Below are positions 1-9,004 of a DNA stretch of 64,000 nt, piece by piece. The notes below the pieces were generated by a model. That model made no database searches. It was given only the letters and a program-made list of their open reading frames with translations, and was not told where the DNA came from. The DNA is taken from assembly GCF_003207955.1 (NCBI RefSeq), contig NZ_NOXG01000003.1, positions 248,001-312,000 on the forward strand. Direction: 5' to 3'. The position numbers and the translations under genes were made by a program. Every line of letters begins with the position of its first letter. Position 1 is the first letter of the stretch. The stretch is from Novacetimonas pomaceti (GTDB taxonomy: Bacteria > Pseudomonadota > Alphaproteobacteria > Acetobacterales > Acetobacteraceae).

Positions 1-465
1 TCGAACATCGCGACCGATGCGCTGTCGGATATCGCGGACCGTCTGGCCGATGAACCCGACAAGATGCGTGCCGAGTCGGTGGAAGCCCTGCGACAGGCGG
101 GTTTCGCGCCGGAAGTGCTGAACCGTCTGGACCGGATTTTCGTGTTCCGTCCGCTCGAAGGGCTGGATATCGCCCGCGTTTCCGCCCTGGAAATCGAGGC
201 GATGATCGACAGCTATGGCCTGAAGGTGGAAACGGGCGGCATCGATCCGTCCCTGCTGTTCCAGGTCATGCGTCGCCAGGATCGCATCGGCCCGGCCGCA
301 AGCGCGCGCGACCTTGCGCGCTCCATCGAGGACATGATCAGCGATTCCCTCATCACCGCACGGCAGCAGGGCGCGAAGCTGGTCCGCATCGTATCGAACG
401 AGGACGGGGTGGTGGCGGAAATCGCCAATGATAGCGAGGCCCAGAAAGCGCGTATCATCCAGTAA
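1..465 (+). CDS. Clp/AAA+ family ATPase, C-terminal part (5' end outside window)
   Basis: The reading frame is open from base 1, so this is the last 154 residues of a longer protein. The visible part contains FAPEVLNRLDRIFVFRPL, which matches the sensor-2/C-terminal region of ClpA/ClpB-type unfoldases, where an arginine follows the phrase 'pEllNRiD'. A small C-terminal domain of about 100 residues follows, without a recognisable terminal degradation-partner loop. Family role: ATP-driven unfolding or disaggregation by a cytoplasmic hexamer. The Walker motifs lie outside the window, so ClpA, ClpB or a specialised AAA+ relative cannot be told apart. Confidence 0.75.
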   Translation, partial: SNIATDALSDIADRLADEPDKMRAESVEALRQAGFAPEVLNRLDRIFVFRPLEGLDIARVSALEIEAMIDSYGLKVETGGIDPSLLFQVMRRQDRIGPAASARDLARSIEDMISDSLITARQQGAKLVRIVSNEDGVVAEIANDSEAQKARIIQ

Positions 466-471
466 CCGGCC

Positions 472-493
472 CCCGGCCCCATCAGGGGCCGGG
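472..493. terminator. Perfect 9-bp GC hairpin downstream of the AAA+ gene
   Basis: CCCGGCCCC, loop ATCA, GGGGCCGGG, starting 7 bases after the stop codon. The position and stability suit a terminator or RNA 3' end stabiliser, but no T-run follows on either strand, so an intrinsic terminator is not proven. Confidence 0.45.
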
Positions 494-610
494 ATGCCCG
501 CGATCATGGCGCCATGATCGCCTTGTGCCCATCGGGAACACCGGCGTAAGGCGAAATGGTCTTTTCTATCCGTCCGTCCGTGGGTTTCGGGGCGGATATC
601 GCGTCAGGAT

Positions 611-1564
611 ATGAATTCCGGAATGTCTGCTGTCTCCCGTCTGTGGCACCGTGCCCCCCTCTGGCGTCTGTGCCTGTATTCCATTTTCATCTTTTCCATC
701 CTGATGCTGGTGTTTCCACCCGCTTACCTGTCGCGCCTATGGCCGGGGGTGCAGAACATCACCCAGCGCATCCATCACGCGCTGGGCATGAATGACGCGC
801 CGCCTGCCGCCGAGAATGGCGGCGGGGGAGACGACGGGGTCGTGACCATGATGCCGATCACCGATCGCCTGACCAAGGCGATACCGTTCGCGGGCCGCAT
901 CCTGCCGCTGCCCGCCGGGGTATGGCATCCGGTCATGAACGTCATCACCGGCCCCCATGGCGAAATCCTGGAAAATATCCTTGTCCGTGTCCATGACCAC
1001 GTTGTCACGGGCCTGATCGGGGCAGAAGCCAGCACGCAGGCCGTGCCGGAAAGCGCCGCGCTGACAATGGATTCAAGCTGCCATGATGACCGCAATCTCG
1101 CGGCCCATACGCTGCCGGCGAAACCGCCCGGGGTGGAATGCTGGTTTACCGCCGCCGTCTATCCCACATCCATCACGCGTACCGCCATCATCGCCAACCG
1201 CCTGAAGGAACTGGGCTTCACGCTGCCGAATGTCCTGTACAAGGCAAGCTGGACCTATGCCGCGCCATCCCCCGATCATACGGTCAATGTGGAAACGGTG
1301 ACGATTTTCCTCAATCCCGTGGCCACGGAAAAGACCGCCTCCCTGCAGAGCCCCGATGACTGGGCCAAGGAAACCCTGTCGCAGCATCCCGCCGCCCTCA
1401 ATTTCGTCCAGAAGGGCAATAGCTGGATGGAAACATGGGCGCATATCCTGCATGACGGCTTCAACAGCGACATGATGGCCTCGAGCGAGGAACAGCGCGC
1501 CCGCGCGTCACAGGACCCGGCAGCCCCGACCGATACGAAGAACGCCAACAGCTCCCTCGACTGA
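611..1564 (+). CDS. Uncharacterised membrane-anchored protein
   Basis: A 317-residue protein that I do not recognise. Residues about 17-40 are strongly hydrophobic (RLCLYSIFIFSILMLVF) and look like a single N-terminal membrane anchor or uncleaved signal. The rest is hydrophilic, with a Gly/Asp-rich linker near residues 66-75 and an acidic, Ala/Ser-rich tail, so it is probably largely periplasmic. Start is uncertain: ATG at 611 has AGGA only one base upstream, while ATG at 623 places the same AGGA 13 bases away. It stands alone between the AAA+ gene and the convergent LysR gene, with a repeat element directly after its stop. Confidence 0.65.
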   Translation: MNSGMSAVSRLWHRAPLWRLCLYSIFIFSILMLVFPPAYLSRLWPGVQNITQRIHHALGMNDAPPAAENGGGGDDGVVTMMPITDRLTKAIPFAGRILPLPAGVWHPVMNVITGPHGEILENILVRVHDHVVTGLIGAEASTQAVPESAALTMDSSCHDDRNLAAHTLPAKPPGVECWFTAAVYPTSITRTAIIANRLKELGFTLPNVLYKASWTYAAPSPDHTVNVETVTIFLNPVATEKTASLQSPDDWAKETLSQHPAALNFVQKGNSWMETWAHILHDGFNSDMMASSEEQRARASQDPAAPTDTKNANSSLD

Positions 1565-1714
1565 GGGACTGTTTGAAAAGACAGGCCTGACAACTCTCTG
1601 GAATCATAAGAGTTTTTTGTAAAAAGCTTCAATAAAGACGCCGCCTTTTTGAAAAAAGGCGGCACCCAAAAACTTTTATTATTTATTATCAGCAGGTTGT
1701 TTTCAAACAGCCCC
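1565..1714 (+). repeat. Double-hairpin intergenic repeat, copy 1 (most complete)
   Basis: About 150 bp starting one base after the stop of the preceding gene. The outer ends are near-perfect inverted repeats (GGGACTGTTTGAAAA / TTTTCAAACAGCCCC). The core (1602-1680) holds a partly eroded GTAAAAAGCTTC hairpin followed by GCCGCCTTTTTG/AAAAAAGGCGGC and then ACCCAAAAACTTTTATT. The arrangement resembles a miniature inverted-repeat element. It lies in the convergent gap before the LysR gene. Confidence 0.85.
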
Positions 1715-1758
1715 CAAGCGGGACCGCTGGCGGACAGTGTCCCCAGCCGCGTTATCCC

Positions 1759-2646
1759 CTATCGCAGGACATCCGAAATATCGATCAGGAAGTCCAGCAC
1801 CGTGCGGGTGCGCAATGGCAATGTGCGCGGCCCGGTATGCACGGCATAAAACGGCAGTTCCGGGACGGTCCATTCCGGGAAAAGATGGATCAGTCGCCCG
1901 CTGGCGATGTCTTCTTCTACCTGGAAGGAAGGCAGCATGCCGATTCCCAGTCCCGAACGGACCGCCTGCAGGACAGCTTCGCTGCTGTTGGCGCGGAAGG
2001 GACCGCTGGCGGCCACGACGTTTTCCTCGCCCTTGCAATCGAAATGCCAGTCATGGCGCGATCCGCCATAGCTGTAGGCAATACAGGGATGGTTCAGCAG
2101 GTCGCGCGGATGCGCAGGCGTGCCGCGTCGGGCCAGATAGTCGCTTGACGCCACGACATAACGCCTGACGGAGCCGAGTCGTCGTGCGATCAGGGACCCT
2201 TCGGCAATCGCGCCGACCCGCACCGCAAGGTCGAGTCCCTCTTCCACTAGGTCACCGAATCCGTCACGCATGACCAGTTCGACCGAAAGATCGGGATGTT
2301 CCTCCAGCAGCTTGCCCAGCTTGCCGGTCAGATACAGGCCGAACGCCGTCGTAACCCCCAGCCGCACCAGTCCCGATACGGATGCCCGGCGGCGTCCCAG
2401 CGCGGTTTCCGCCGTTTCCAGGATTTCCAGCACCTCATAGGCATGCGGCAGCAGGCTGCGACCATCCTCGGTCATCATCAGGCTGCGGGTCGTGCGCGCG
2501 AACAGGGTGGCGCCATAATGCGCCTCAAGCAGGGCGATATGACGTGAAATCGTCGGCTGGCTGGCCCCGGTTTCGCGCGAAACGGCAGAAAATGAGCCCG
2601 TTGCGGCCACGCGAACGAAGCTGTGCAAGGCAGAGAGCAGATCCAT
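1759..2646 (-). CDS. LysR-family transcriptional regulator
   Basis: 295 residues from the chosen ATG. The N-terminal winged HTH is typical (MDLLSALHSFVRVAATGSFS, then GASQPTISRHIALLE), followed by a substrate-binding-fold effector domain from about residue 90. The ORF is open 49 codons further upstream, but that part is Cys-rich and unlike the family, so the ATG at 2646 is preferred. The family usually controls a neighbouring or divergent gene and its own expression. Here the next gene upstream on the same strand is acnA, after its terminator, so the target cannot be read from context. The effector is unknown. Confidence 0.9.
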   Translation of the reverse strand: MDLLSALHSFVRVAATGSFSAVSRETGASQPTISRHIALLEAHYGATLFARTTRSLMMTEDGRSLLPHAYEVLEILETAETALGRRRASVSGLVRLGVTTAFGLYLTGKLGKLLEEHPDLSVELVMRDGFGDLVEEGLDLAVRVGAIAEGSLIARRLGSVRRYVVASSDYLARRGTPAHPRDLLNHPCIAYSYGGSRHDWHFDCKGEENVVAASGPFRANSSEAVLQAVRSGLGIGMLPSFQVEEDIASGRLIHLFPEWTVPELPFYAVHTGPRTLPLRTRTVLDFLIDISDVLR

Positions 2647-2843
2647 GAGGCCCCGGTACGTCCAGCATGTTATTACAACACTTGGGGTTTTAAACGATGC
2701 CGTATTTATACACAATATAGCGTAAAAGCACCGCCGACATGTGTTTGTTGCAAGGTTCCCCGACAAAAGGCGAATTCCCGGACTTCCGGTCATGAACCCG
2801 GCGCCATGCCCGCCCGGCCTGACGGGAATGTGCGCCTATCGCA

Positions 2844-2877
2844 TAAAAAAACGGCGGCCCGCTGAGCGGACCGCCGT
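2844..2877 (-). terminator. Intrinsic terminator of acnA
   Basis: On the minus strand a strong stem (ACGGCGG... pairing with ...CCGCCGT, 2851-2877) is followed directly by seven T residues. It lies about 45 bases past the acnA stop codon and separates acnA from the LysR gene. Confidence 0.9.
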
Positions 2878-2922
2878 CTTTGATGTTCATGCTGGCGAAA
2901 ACGCCAGACATTCCTGAAAAAA

Positions 2923-5616
2923 TCAGGCTGCCTTGGTCATGCCACGCAGAACGGTCTGCAGAATGCCGCCATTGCGGAAATACTCGACCTCGTCCAGCGT
3001 ATCGACACGGCACAGCAGGGGAACTTCCTGCTTGGAGCCATCGGCGCGGGTGATGGTCATCGTCATCGTCATGCGCGGGGTAATGTTGTCCAGCCCCTTG
3101 ATTTCGATGATTTCATCGCCCTTCAGGCCCAGCGTCTTGCGCGTCGTGCCGTCCTTGAACAGCAGCGGCAGGACGCCCATGCCCACCAGGTTGGAACGGT
3201 GAATACGCTCGAAGCTTTCAGCGATCACCGCACGCACGCCAAGGAGCAGAGTGCCCTTCGCCGCCCAGTCGCGCGACGAACCCATGCCGTATTCCTTGCC
3301 GCCGAAGACAACCAGCGGGGTGCCTTCCTTCTTGTACTCCATCGCCACGTCGTAGATGGCGCCTTCCTTGCCGTCGGGATAATGCTTGGAGAAGCCACCC
3401 TCGGTGCCCGGAACCATCTCGTTCTTGATGCGGATGTTGGCGAACGTGCCACGCACCATCACGCGGTCATTGCCACGACGCGAACCGTAGGAATTGAAGT
3501 CCTTCTTCGCGACGCCATGGGCTTCAAGATACTTGCCCGCGGGGGAGCTTTCCTTGATCGCGCCGGCGGGCGAAATGTGGTCGGTCGTGATGTTGTCACC
3601 CAGCAGCGCAAGGATGCGCGCGCCGATGATGTCGCCACGCGGCTTGGGCTCGGGCGTGATGTCCTGGAAGTACGGCGGATCCTGCACGTAGGTGGAGGAC
3701 GGATCCCAGGGATAGGTTTCCGAACCCGTCGCGACCTTCAGGTTCTGCCATTCCTTCGTGCCCTGGCTCACATGCTTGTAGCGCTTGATGAACTCGTCAC
3801 GGGTGATGGCCGATCCCATCAGGGCGGCGATTTCGTGGTTGGTCGGCCAGATATCCTTCAGATAGACCGGCTTGCCATCCTTGGAGGTGCCCAGCGACGT
3901 TGTCGTCAGGTCCTCGCGGATGGTTCCCAGCAGGGAGTAGGCCACCACCAGCGGCGGGCTGGCGAGGTAGTTGGCGCGCACGTTCGGGGAAATGCGTCCC
4001 TCGAAGTTACGGTTGCCCGACAGGACGGACACGGCCACCAGCTTGTTGTTCTCGATGGCGTCGACAATGTGATCCTCAAGCGGACCGGAGTTGCCGATAC
4101 AGGTGGTGCAGCCATACCCGACGGTGTTGAAGCCCATCGCGTCCAGCTCTTCCTGAAGGCCTGCGCGCGTCAGGTAGTCGGTCACGACCTGCGAACCCGG
4201 CGCCAGCGACGTCTTGACCCACGGCTTGGGCTTCAGGCCCAGCGCACGCGCCTTTTTCGCCACCAGACCCGCCGCGATCAGCACCGCGGGGTTGGAGGTG
4301 TTGGTGCACGACGTGATCGCCGCGATCACGATATCGCCGTGACCCAGTTCGTAGTTGGTGCCCGCGACGGGCGCCTTCTTGTTCTTGTCGGCTTCGGGGA
4401 CGCCCAGGCTGCCGGTCAGTTCCGTCTCGAACGCCTTGTCGGCACCCTTGAGGACCACGCGGTCCTGCGGACGCTTCGGTCCCGCGATCGACGGCACGAT
4501 GGTCGCAAGGTCGAGTTCCAGCGTGTCGGTAAAGACGGGGTGTTCCGAATGCGCATGACGGAACATGCCCTGCGCCTTGAGGTATTCTTCCGTCAGCTTG
4601 ATGCGGTGTTCTTCGCGGCCGGTCTGGCGCAGGTAATCCAGCGTCAGGTCATCGACCGGGAAGAAGCCGCAGGTCGCGCCATATTCCGGGGCCATGTTCG
4701 CGATGGTCGCGCGGTCGGCCACCGGCAGGTGGTCAAGGGCGGGGCCGAAGAATTCGACGAACTTGCCGACAACGCCCTTCTTGCGCAGCATCTGCGTGAC
4801 CGTCAGCACCAGGTCGGTCGCCGTCACGCCTTCGGGCAGCTTGCCGGTCATCTTGAACCCGATGACATCGGGGATCAGCATGGCGATCGGCTGGCCCAGC
4901 ATCGCGGCCTCGGCCTCGATCCCGCCGACGCCCCAGCCCAGCACGCCCATGCCATTGACCATGGTCGTGTGGCTGTCGGTGCCGAACAGGGTATCGGGAT
5001 AGGCGTATTCCTTGCCGTCGACCTTTGCCGTCCACACCGCCTGCGCGATGTATTCCAGGTTCACCTGGTGGCAGATGCCGGTGCCCGGCGGCACGACCGA
5101 GAAGTTCTCGAACGCTTCCTGGCCCCAGCGCAGGAAGGCGTAACGTTCGCCGTTACGTTCGAATTCGATCGTGACGTTGTCCTGCAGCGCTTCCGGCGAG
5201 CCCGCGACATCCACCATGACCGAGTGATCGATCACGAGGTTGACGGGAACCAGCGGGTTGACCTTCTGCGGGTCACCCTTGAGCTTGAGGATGCCATCGC
5301 GCATCGCGGCAAGGTCGACCACGGCGGGAACGCCGGTGAAGTCCTGCATCAGGATGCGCGCGGGCTTGAACGGCACTTCCTTGGTCGAGCTGCCCTTGGG
5401 CAGCCAGCCGGCGATCGCCTTGGCGTCGTCAGCCGTATAGGAATGTCCGTCCTCGAAACGCAGGACATTCTCCAGCAGCACCTTCAGGCTGACCGGCAGT
5501 CGCGCGACATTGCCGATGGTCTTCTCGGCTTCGGGGATGGAAAAATAGTGGTAGGTCTTGCCGTCCACATTCAGTGTGCGGCCCGTTTTCAGTGAGTCGT
5601 GCCCAACCGTCTTCAT
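2923..5616 (-). CDS. acnA: Aconitate hydratase AcnA
   Basis: 897 residues, the usual length for the monomeric AcnA/IRP-type aconitase. Converts citrate to isocitrate in the TCA cycle in the cytoplasm using a [4Fe-4S] cluster. Seen in sequence: the iron-sulfur region ITSCTNTSNP with a second cluster motif CTTCIGNSGP, the GTDSHTTMVNGMGVLGWGVG block, and a C-terminal swivel domain with ARILALLGDNITTDHISPAG and EYGMGSSRDWAAKG. The ORF runs 70 codons further upstream, but ATG 5616 is preceded by GGAGG at about 10 bases (GGAGGAAACAAAGCC), which fixes the start. It is monocistronic, with its own terminator and a leader that contains an inverted repeat. Confidence 0.97.
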   Translation of the reverse strand: MKTVGHDSLKTGRTLNVDGKTYHYFSIPEAEKTIGNVARLPVSLKVLLENVLRFEDGHSYTADDAKAIAGWLPKGSSTKEVPFKPARILMQDFTGVPAVVDLAAMRDGILKLKGDPQKVNPLVPVNLVIDHSVMVDVAGSPEALQDNVTIEFERNGERYAFLRWGQEAFENFSVVPPGTGICHQVNLEYIAQAVWTAKVDGKEYAYPDTLFGTDSHTTMVNGMGVLGWGVGGIEAEAAMLGQPIAMLIPDVIGFKMTGKLPEGVTATDLVLTVTQMLRKKGVVGKFVEFFGPALDHLPVADRATIANMAPEYGATCGFFPVDDLTLDYLRQTGREEHRIKLTEEYLKAQGMFRHAHSEHPVFTDTLELDLATIVPSIAGPKRPQDRVVLKGADKAFETELTGSLGVPEADKNKKAPVAGTNYELGHGDIVIAAITSCTNTSNPAVLIAAGLVAKKARALGLKPKPWVKTSLAPGSQVVTDYLTRAGLQEELDAMGFNTVGYGCTTCIGNSGPLEDHIVDAIENNKLVAVSVLSGNRNFEGRISPNVRANYLASPPLVVAYSLLGTIREDLTTTSLGTSKDGKPVYLKDIWPTNHEIAALMGSAITRDEFIKRYKHVSQGTKEWQNLKVATGSETYPWDPSSTYVQDPPYFQDITPEPKPRGDIIGARILALLGDNITTDHISPAGAIKESSPAGKYLEAHGVAKKDFNSYGSRRGNDRVMVRGTFANIRIKNEMVPGTEGGFSKHYPDGKEGAIYDVAMEYKKEGTPLVVFGGKEYGMGSSRDWAAKGTLLLGVRAVIAESFERIHRSNLVGMGVLPLLFKDGTTRKTLGLKGDEIIEIKGLDNITPRMTMTMTITRADGSKQEVPLLCRVDTLDEVEYFRNGGILQTVLRGMTKAA

Positions 5617-5651
5617 TGGCTTTGTTTCCTCCGAGGCATCAGCAGCGATCC

Positions 5652-5710
5652 ATCCACCGAAGCTCTCCCGCCACATGAACAGACAGCGGTGGCGTGACCT
5701 TTCGGTGGAT
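5652..5710 (-). promoter_or_regulatory. Inverted repeat in the acnA 5' leader
   Basis: ATCCACCGAA (5652-5661) and TTCGGTGGAT (5701-5710) form a perfect 10-bp inverted repeat separated by 39 bases, ending about 36 bases upstream of the acnA start codon. It could fold as an mRNA stem or serve as paired operator half-sites. A further GC hairpin (GGGGCC/GGCCCC) lies at 5754-5775. Confidence 0.4.
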
Positions 5711-5888
5711 AACCGGCTTGATCTCCCAACGGTGGTAGAACATACCCGGACGCGGGGCCGACACAAGCTGGCCCCGGTAACAAGAACGCGGGATCGGGTT
5801 TCCGCCCGGCCCGCCACATCCCCCACGCGACCATGCGGAGGACCCGGCCATCACTGCCTTTGCCCCCAGGAATACCCCCCTGCTGAAA

Positions 5889-6533
5889 GTGGAAAATATC
5901 TCGGTTTTTCGCGGGGAACGCCTTGTTCTGGACCAGGTTGGCTTCGCGCTGGACGCGGGTGACGCGCTGTTGCTGACGGGTCCGAACGGGGCCGGCAAGT
6001 CGACATTGCTGCGCGTGCTTGCCGGGCTGCGCAAACCGGAAGGCGGCCATGTGCTGTGGTCAGGCGTCGATGCGCTGGCGGACCGTTCGCGGCATGCCGA
6101 ACGCGTGGCCTACCTGGGGCATCAGGACGCGCTGAAACCCGGCCTGACGCTGTTGGAAAACCTTACGCTCGCCGCCAGGGCAAGCGGGGCGGATCCGTAT
6201 TCATGCATGTCCGCACTCAATATTTCCGGACTGGCGGACCTGCCGGCGCGCATGCTTTCGGCGGGGCAGAAACGTCGCGCGGCACTTGCGCGGGTGCTGC
6301 TGGCGCGCGCGCCGCTGTGGCTGCTTGACGAGCCGAGCCTCGGCCTCGACAGCAACACGATGGGACTGCTGGAAACGCTTTTCCGCGCCCATCGCGATGC
6401 TGGCGGAATCGTGATCGCAACCACCCACGTTCCCCTTCCCCTGCCTGACGCGAAATCGCTGGCGCTGCCGGGACTGAACGAATCCGATATCCCCCAGGCG
6501 ATGGAGGATTTCCCCGAGGACGACCTGTTTTGA
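5889..6533 (+). CDS. ccmA: Haem exporter ATPase CcmA (cytochrome c maturation)
   Basis: 214 residues, a small single-domain ABC ATPase. Walker A is GPNGAGKST (about residues 33-41), the signature region is LSAGQKRRAALARVLL, and Walker B is LWLLDEPSLGLD. Together with CcmB it forms the ABC part of the system I cytochrome c maturation machinery, which releases holo-CcmE for haem delivery to periplasmic apocytochromes. The ORF begins at GTG 5889; in-frame codons without ATG extend upstream (CTG at 5880/5883), and an AGGA at 5868 is a little far, so the start is not certain. ccmB overlaps its stop codon. No ccmC, D or E follows in the window. Confidence 0.93.
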   Translation: MENISVFRGERLVLDQVGFALDAGDALLLTGPNGAGKSTLLRVLAGLRKPEGGHVLWSGVDALADRSRHAERVAYLGHQDALKPGLTLLENLTLAARASGADPYSCMSALNISGLADLPARMLSAGQKRRAALARVLLARAPLWLLDEPSLGLDSNTMGLLETLFRAHRDAGGIVIATTHVPLPLPDAKSLALPGLNESDIPQAMEDFPEDDLF

Positions 6534-7210
6534 AGCTGCAGACCCCTACCCTGATCCTCGCCATCCTTGAACGCGATCTCCGCCTTGCCCTGCGGCATGG
6601 GGCGGATACGCTCGGCTCCGTCCTGTTCTTTATCCTGGCGGGCGCGCTGTTTCCGCTGGCGCTTGGCCCCTCGCCCGAACTGCTGCGGCACATGGCGCCG
6701 GGAATCGTCTGGGTCTGCGCGCTGCTGGCGGCCCTCCTGCCGCTTGACCGCCTGTTCGGGGCGGAGCTGGAGGACGGGTCGCTGGATCAGCTGATGATGA
6801 CCGGCCTTCCGCCGTCGCTGATCGCGCTGGCCAAGATGATGGCCCACTGGCTGACCACCGGACTGCCGCTGCTGCTGGCGGCGCCACCGCTGGGCATCAT
6901 GCTTGGCATGCCCACCGACAGCCTGTCCATCCTGCTGATCGGGCTGCTGCTGGGCACGCTGATCCTGTCGCTGATCGGGGGCATGGCGGCGTCCGTCGTC
7001 CTGGGCGCGCGCCGGGGCGGGGTGCTGCTGCCGCTTCTGGTGCTGCCACTGACCACGCCCGCGCTGATTTTCGGGGCGGCGGCGCTGGACGCGGCGCAGA
7101 CGGGACTGTCATGGGGACCGGATCTGGAACTGCTGGGCGCGTTCCTCGCGGCGGCGATTCCGCTCTGCCCGCTCGCGGCCGGGGCAGGCCTGCGCGCGGC
7201 GGTGGAATGA
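6530..7210 (+). CDS. ccmB: Haem exporter membrane protein CcmB
   Basis: 226 residues, almost entirely hydrophobic with about six membrane segments, matching the family length. Membrane partner of CcmA. A characteristic early stretch reads ERDLRLALRHGADTLGSVLF. The start is TTG at 6530, overlapping the ccmA stop (TTGA), a typical translational-coupling arrangement. The C-terminal half is very Leu/Ala/Gly-rich. A repeat copy follows the gene directly. Confidence 0.93.
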   Translation: MKLQTPTLILAILERDLRLALRHGADTLGSVLFFILAGALFPLALGPSPELLRHMAPGIVWVCALLAALLPLDRLFGAELEDGSLDQLMMTGLPPSLIALAKMMAHWLTTGLPLLLAAPPLGIMLGMPTDSLSILLIGLLLGTLILSLIGGMAASVVLGARRGGVLLPLLVLPLTTPALIFGAAALDAAQTGLSWGPDLELLGAFLAAAIPLCPLAAGAGLRAAVE

Positions 7211-7267
7211 AGGGAAAACGCTCCCCAGCCCGTCAGGACGCGGTGGCGTATTTCCTTAATTCACTGA

Positions 7268-7352
7268 AATCATAAAAGTTTTTGGTGAAGCTTTTTGCAA
7301 AAAGCTTCGAAAGACGTCGCCTTTTTAAAAAAAGGCAACACCCAAAAACTTC
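7268..7352 (+). repeat. Double-hairpin intergenic repeat, copy 2
   Basis: Forward-orientation copy in the convergent gap between ccmB and the CopC-like gene. A perfect GAAGCTTTTTGCAAAAAGCTTC-type stem comes first, followed by an imperfect GTCGCCTTTTT/AAAAAAGGCAAC stem and CACCCAAAAACTT. Confidence 0.85.
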
Positions 7353-7364
7353 TGTTTTTTATCA

Positions 7365-7751
7365 TCAGTGCCCGGCGGGCGCCACGACATGGAATGGCAC
7401 GCTGCCGTGGCTGATGCCGCTGGCCCTGCCCCCCGCGCGCCATTGCAGGACATAATCGCCCGGCGTGCCCAGCGGCACGTCCACCGCGATCTCCTGCTGC
7501 TCGTCATCCTTGGGCGATGCCAGCAGAAGCTGTGGCACGCCACTTGGCCCCAGCAACACGAGTCGGGTGTGAAACGGATCGATGACCGCATTGAAATCCA
7601 GCCGGATCGACACCGTTCCGGCATTCACATTCTGCCCCGCCGCCGGGGTCGCATGCACCAGCCCCGGGCTGGCCCATGCCGGGCGCGCCAGCCCCAGACA
7701 TAACATCCCCCCGACAAGGAATGCGGGCAGGAACAGGAATGGATTACGCAT
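7365..7751 (-). CDS. CopC-domain periplasmic protein
   Basis: 128 residues. An N-terminal signal peptide (MRNPFLFLPAFLVGGMLCLG, cleavage expected after ARPAWA) is followed by a single immunoglobulin-like CopC domain starting SPGLVHATPAAGQNV; the mature N-terminus keeps a histidine (H in LVHATP) where CopC proteins bind Cu(II). The end has DYVLQWRAGGRASG, typical of the last strands. Proposed role: periplasmic copper handling. No CopD-type membrane partner is fused or adjacent. The ATG at 7751 was chosen because the upstream 36 codons do not resemble a leader peptide. Confidence 0.8.
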   Translation of the reverse strand: MRNPFLFLPAFLVGGMLCLGLARPAWASPGLVHATPAAGQNVNAGTVSIRLDFNAVIDPFHTRLVLLGPSGVPQLLLASPKDDEQQEIAVDVPLGTPGDYVLQWRAGGRASGISHGSVPFHVVAPAGH

Positions 7752-7805
7752 GGAACGCCCCCGCACGGAAATGAAAGACGGATCCTGTTCTATAGCGCCC
7801 TGAAA

Positions 7806-7844
7806 AATAAAAAAGGGACGGGCGCGAATCCCGCGCACCGTCCC
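7806..7844 (-). terminator. Intrinsic terminator of odc
   Basis: Minus-strand stem GGGACGG...CCGTCCC (7815-7844) with a GC-rich inner part, followed by TTTTTTATTTTT. It lies 30 bases past the ornithine decarboxylase stop codon. Confidence 0.92.
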
Positions 7845-7873
7845 CCACGTTTCCGCCACCCGGAATGGCAGGT

Positions 7874-9004
7874 TCAGATATAATGCTCACTCAGCGGCGC
7901 AAGGCCGTTGAACCCGGTCGAGCAGTAGGTCGAGACATAGGCCCCGGTCGAGAGCAGTTCGACACGATCCCCCGATTCGAGGCCCAGCGGCAGGTTATAG
8001 GGCGTCTTTTCATACATGATGTCCGCGCCGTCGCAGGTCGGTCCCGCGATGGCGACCGGCCCCGTCGCCATGCCGTCATGCGGCGTGCGGATGCCATAGC
8101 GAATCGCCTCGCCCTCCGTTTCCGCAAGGCCGCCGAAACGCCCGATATCAAGGTAGACCCAGCGCACGCCATCATCGATGCCGCGACGGCTGACCAGCAC
8201 CACCTCGGACGAGACGACGCCCGCGTCGCCAACGATGAAGCGGCCCGGTTCCACGATCATTTCCGGCAGGTCATTGCCGAAATGCTCCGTCATCGCGTGG
8301 CTGATCGCCAGCGCGAAACGGTCGATGCCCGGCACGTCATCGCGATAGCGAATCGGGAACCCGCCGCCCAGATTGACCATGCGCAGTTCCAGTCCCGCGG
8401 CCTTCAGGTCCGTGAACAGCATGCCGACGCGCGCGATCGCGGCCTCATAGGTCCCGGTCTCGGTCTGCTGGCTGCCGACGTGAAAGGACAGGCCGTAAGG
8501 ATCAAGCCCCAGGTCGCGCGCGCGCAGCATCAGGTCGCGGGCATTGTCCAGCGTCGTGCCGAACTTGCGCGACAGCGGCCAGTCCGCGCCCTCATTTTCC
8601 ACGATCAGGCGGCAATAGACCCGCGATCCCGGCGCATGACGCGCCAGCTTGTCCAGTTCCTCGGCACAGTCGAAGGCGAACATGTCGATGCCCGCCGCGT
8701 GCGCGTGGGCGATGGCCGACGCCTTCTTGACCGTGTTGCCAAAGGAGATGTCCTGCGGCGCGGCGCCGGCGCGCAGGCACATCTGGATTTCTTCCCACGA
8801 GGCGGCATCGAAGGCGGAGCCCAGCCCGACAAGCCGGTCGAGGATGGCCGGCGCGGGATTCGCCTTGACCGCGTAATAGATCCGCGCGAGCGGCAGCGCC
8901 GCGTGAAGCGCGCTGTAACGTTCCTCGACGCGATCGACGTCGACGACAAGGCATGGCGTAGCAGGGGCCTGCTCAGCCAGATAACGAGCGATTTTGGGAG
9001 TCAT
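7874..9004 (-). CDS. Ornithine decarboxylase (fold-type III PLP enzyme)
   Basis: 376 residues. Converts L-ornithine to putrescine, the first committed step of polyamine synthesis, in the cytoplasm. Visible motifs: the PLP-lysine context YYAVKANPAP (Lys about 45), FHVGSQQ, the glycine loop LGGGFPIRY, EPGRFIVGD, and the conserved cysteine loop GPTCDGADIMYE that completes the dimer active site. Length fits the short alphaproteobacterial type, some members of which also accept lysine. ATG 9004 has AGGGA about 10 bases upstream; an in-frame TTG at 9013 is less likely. The start codon overlaps the stop of an upstream Arg-rich reading frame, and the leader is unusually structured. Confidence 0.93.
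   Translation of the reverse strand: MTPKIARYLAEQAPATPCLVVDVDRVEERYSALHAALPLARIYYAVKANPAPAILDRLVGLGSAFDAASWEEIQMCLRAGAAPQDISFGNTVKKASAIAHAHAAGIDMFAFDCAEELDKLARHAPGSRVYCRLIVENEGADWPLSRKFGTTLDNARDLMLRARDLGLDPYGLSFHVGSQQTETGTYEAAIARVGMLFTDLKAAGLELRMVNLGGGFPIRYRDDVPGIDRFALAISHAMTEHFGNDLPEMIVEPGRFIVGDAGVVSSEVVLVSRRGIDDGVRWVYLDIGRFGGLAETEGEAIRYGIRTPHDGMATGPVAIAGPTCDGADIMYEKTPYNLPLGLESGDRVELLSTGAYVSTYCSTGFNGLAPLSEHYI

Noticed and set aside
3199..5595. 798-residue open frame on the plus strand opposite acnA
   Set aside because: It lies wholly antisense to a well-supported aconitase; long open antisense frames are expected from GC-rich third codon positions, and its Arg/His/Asp-rich translation shows no family features.
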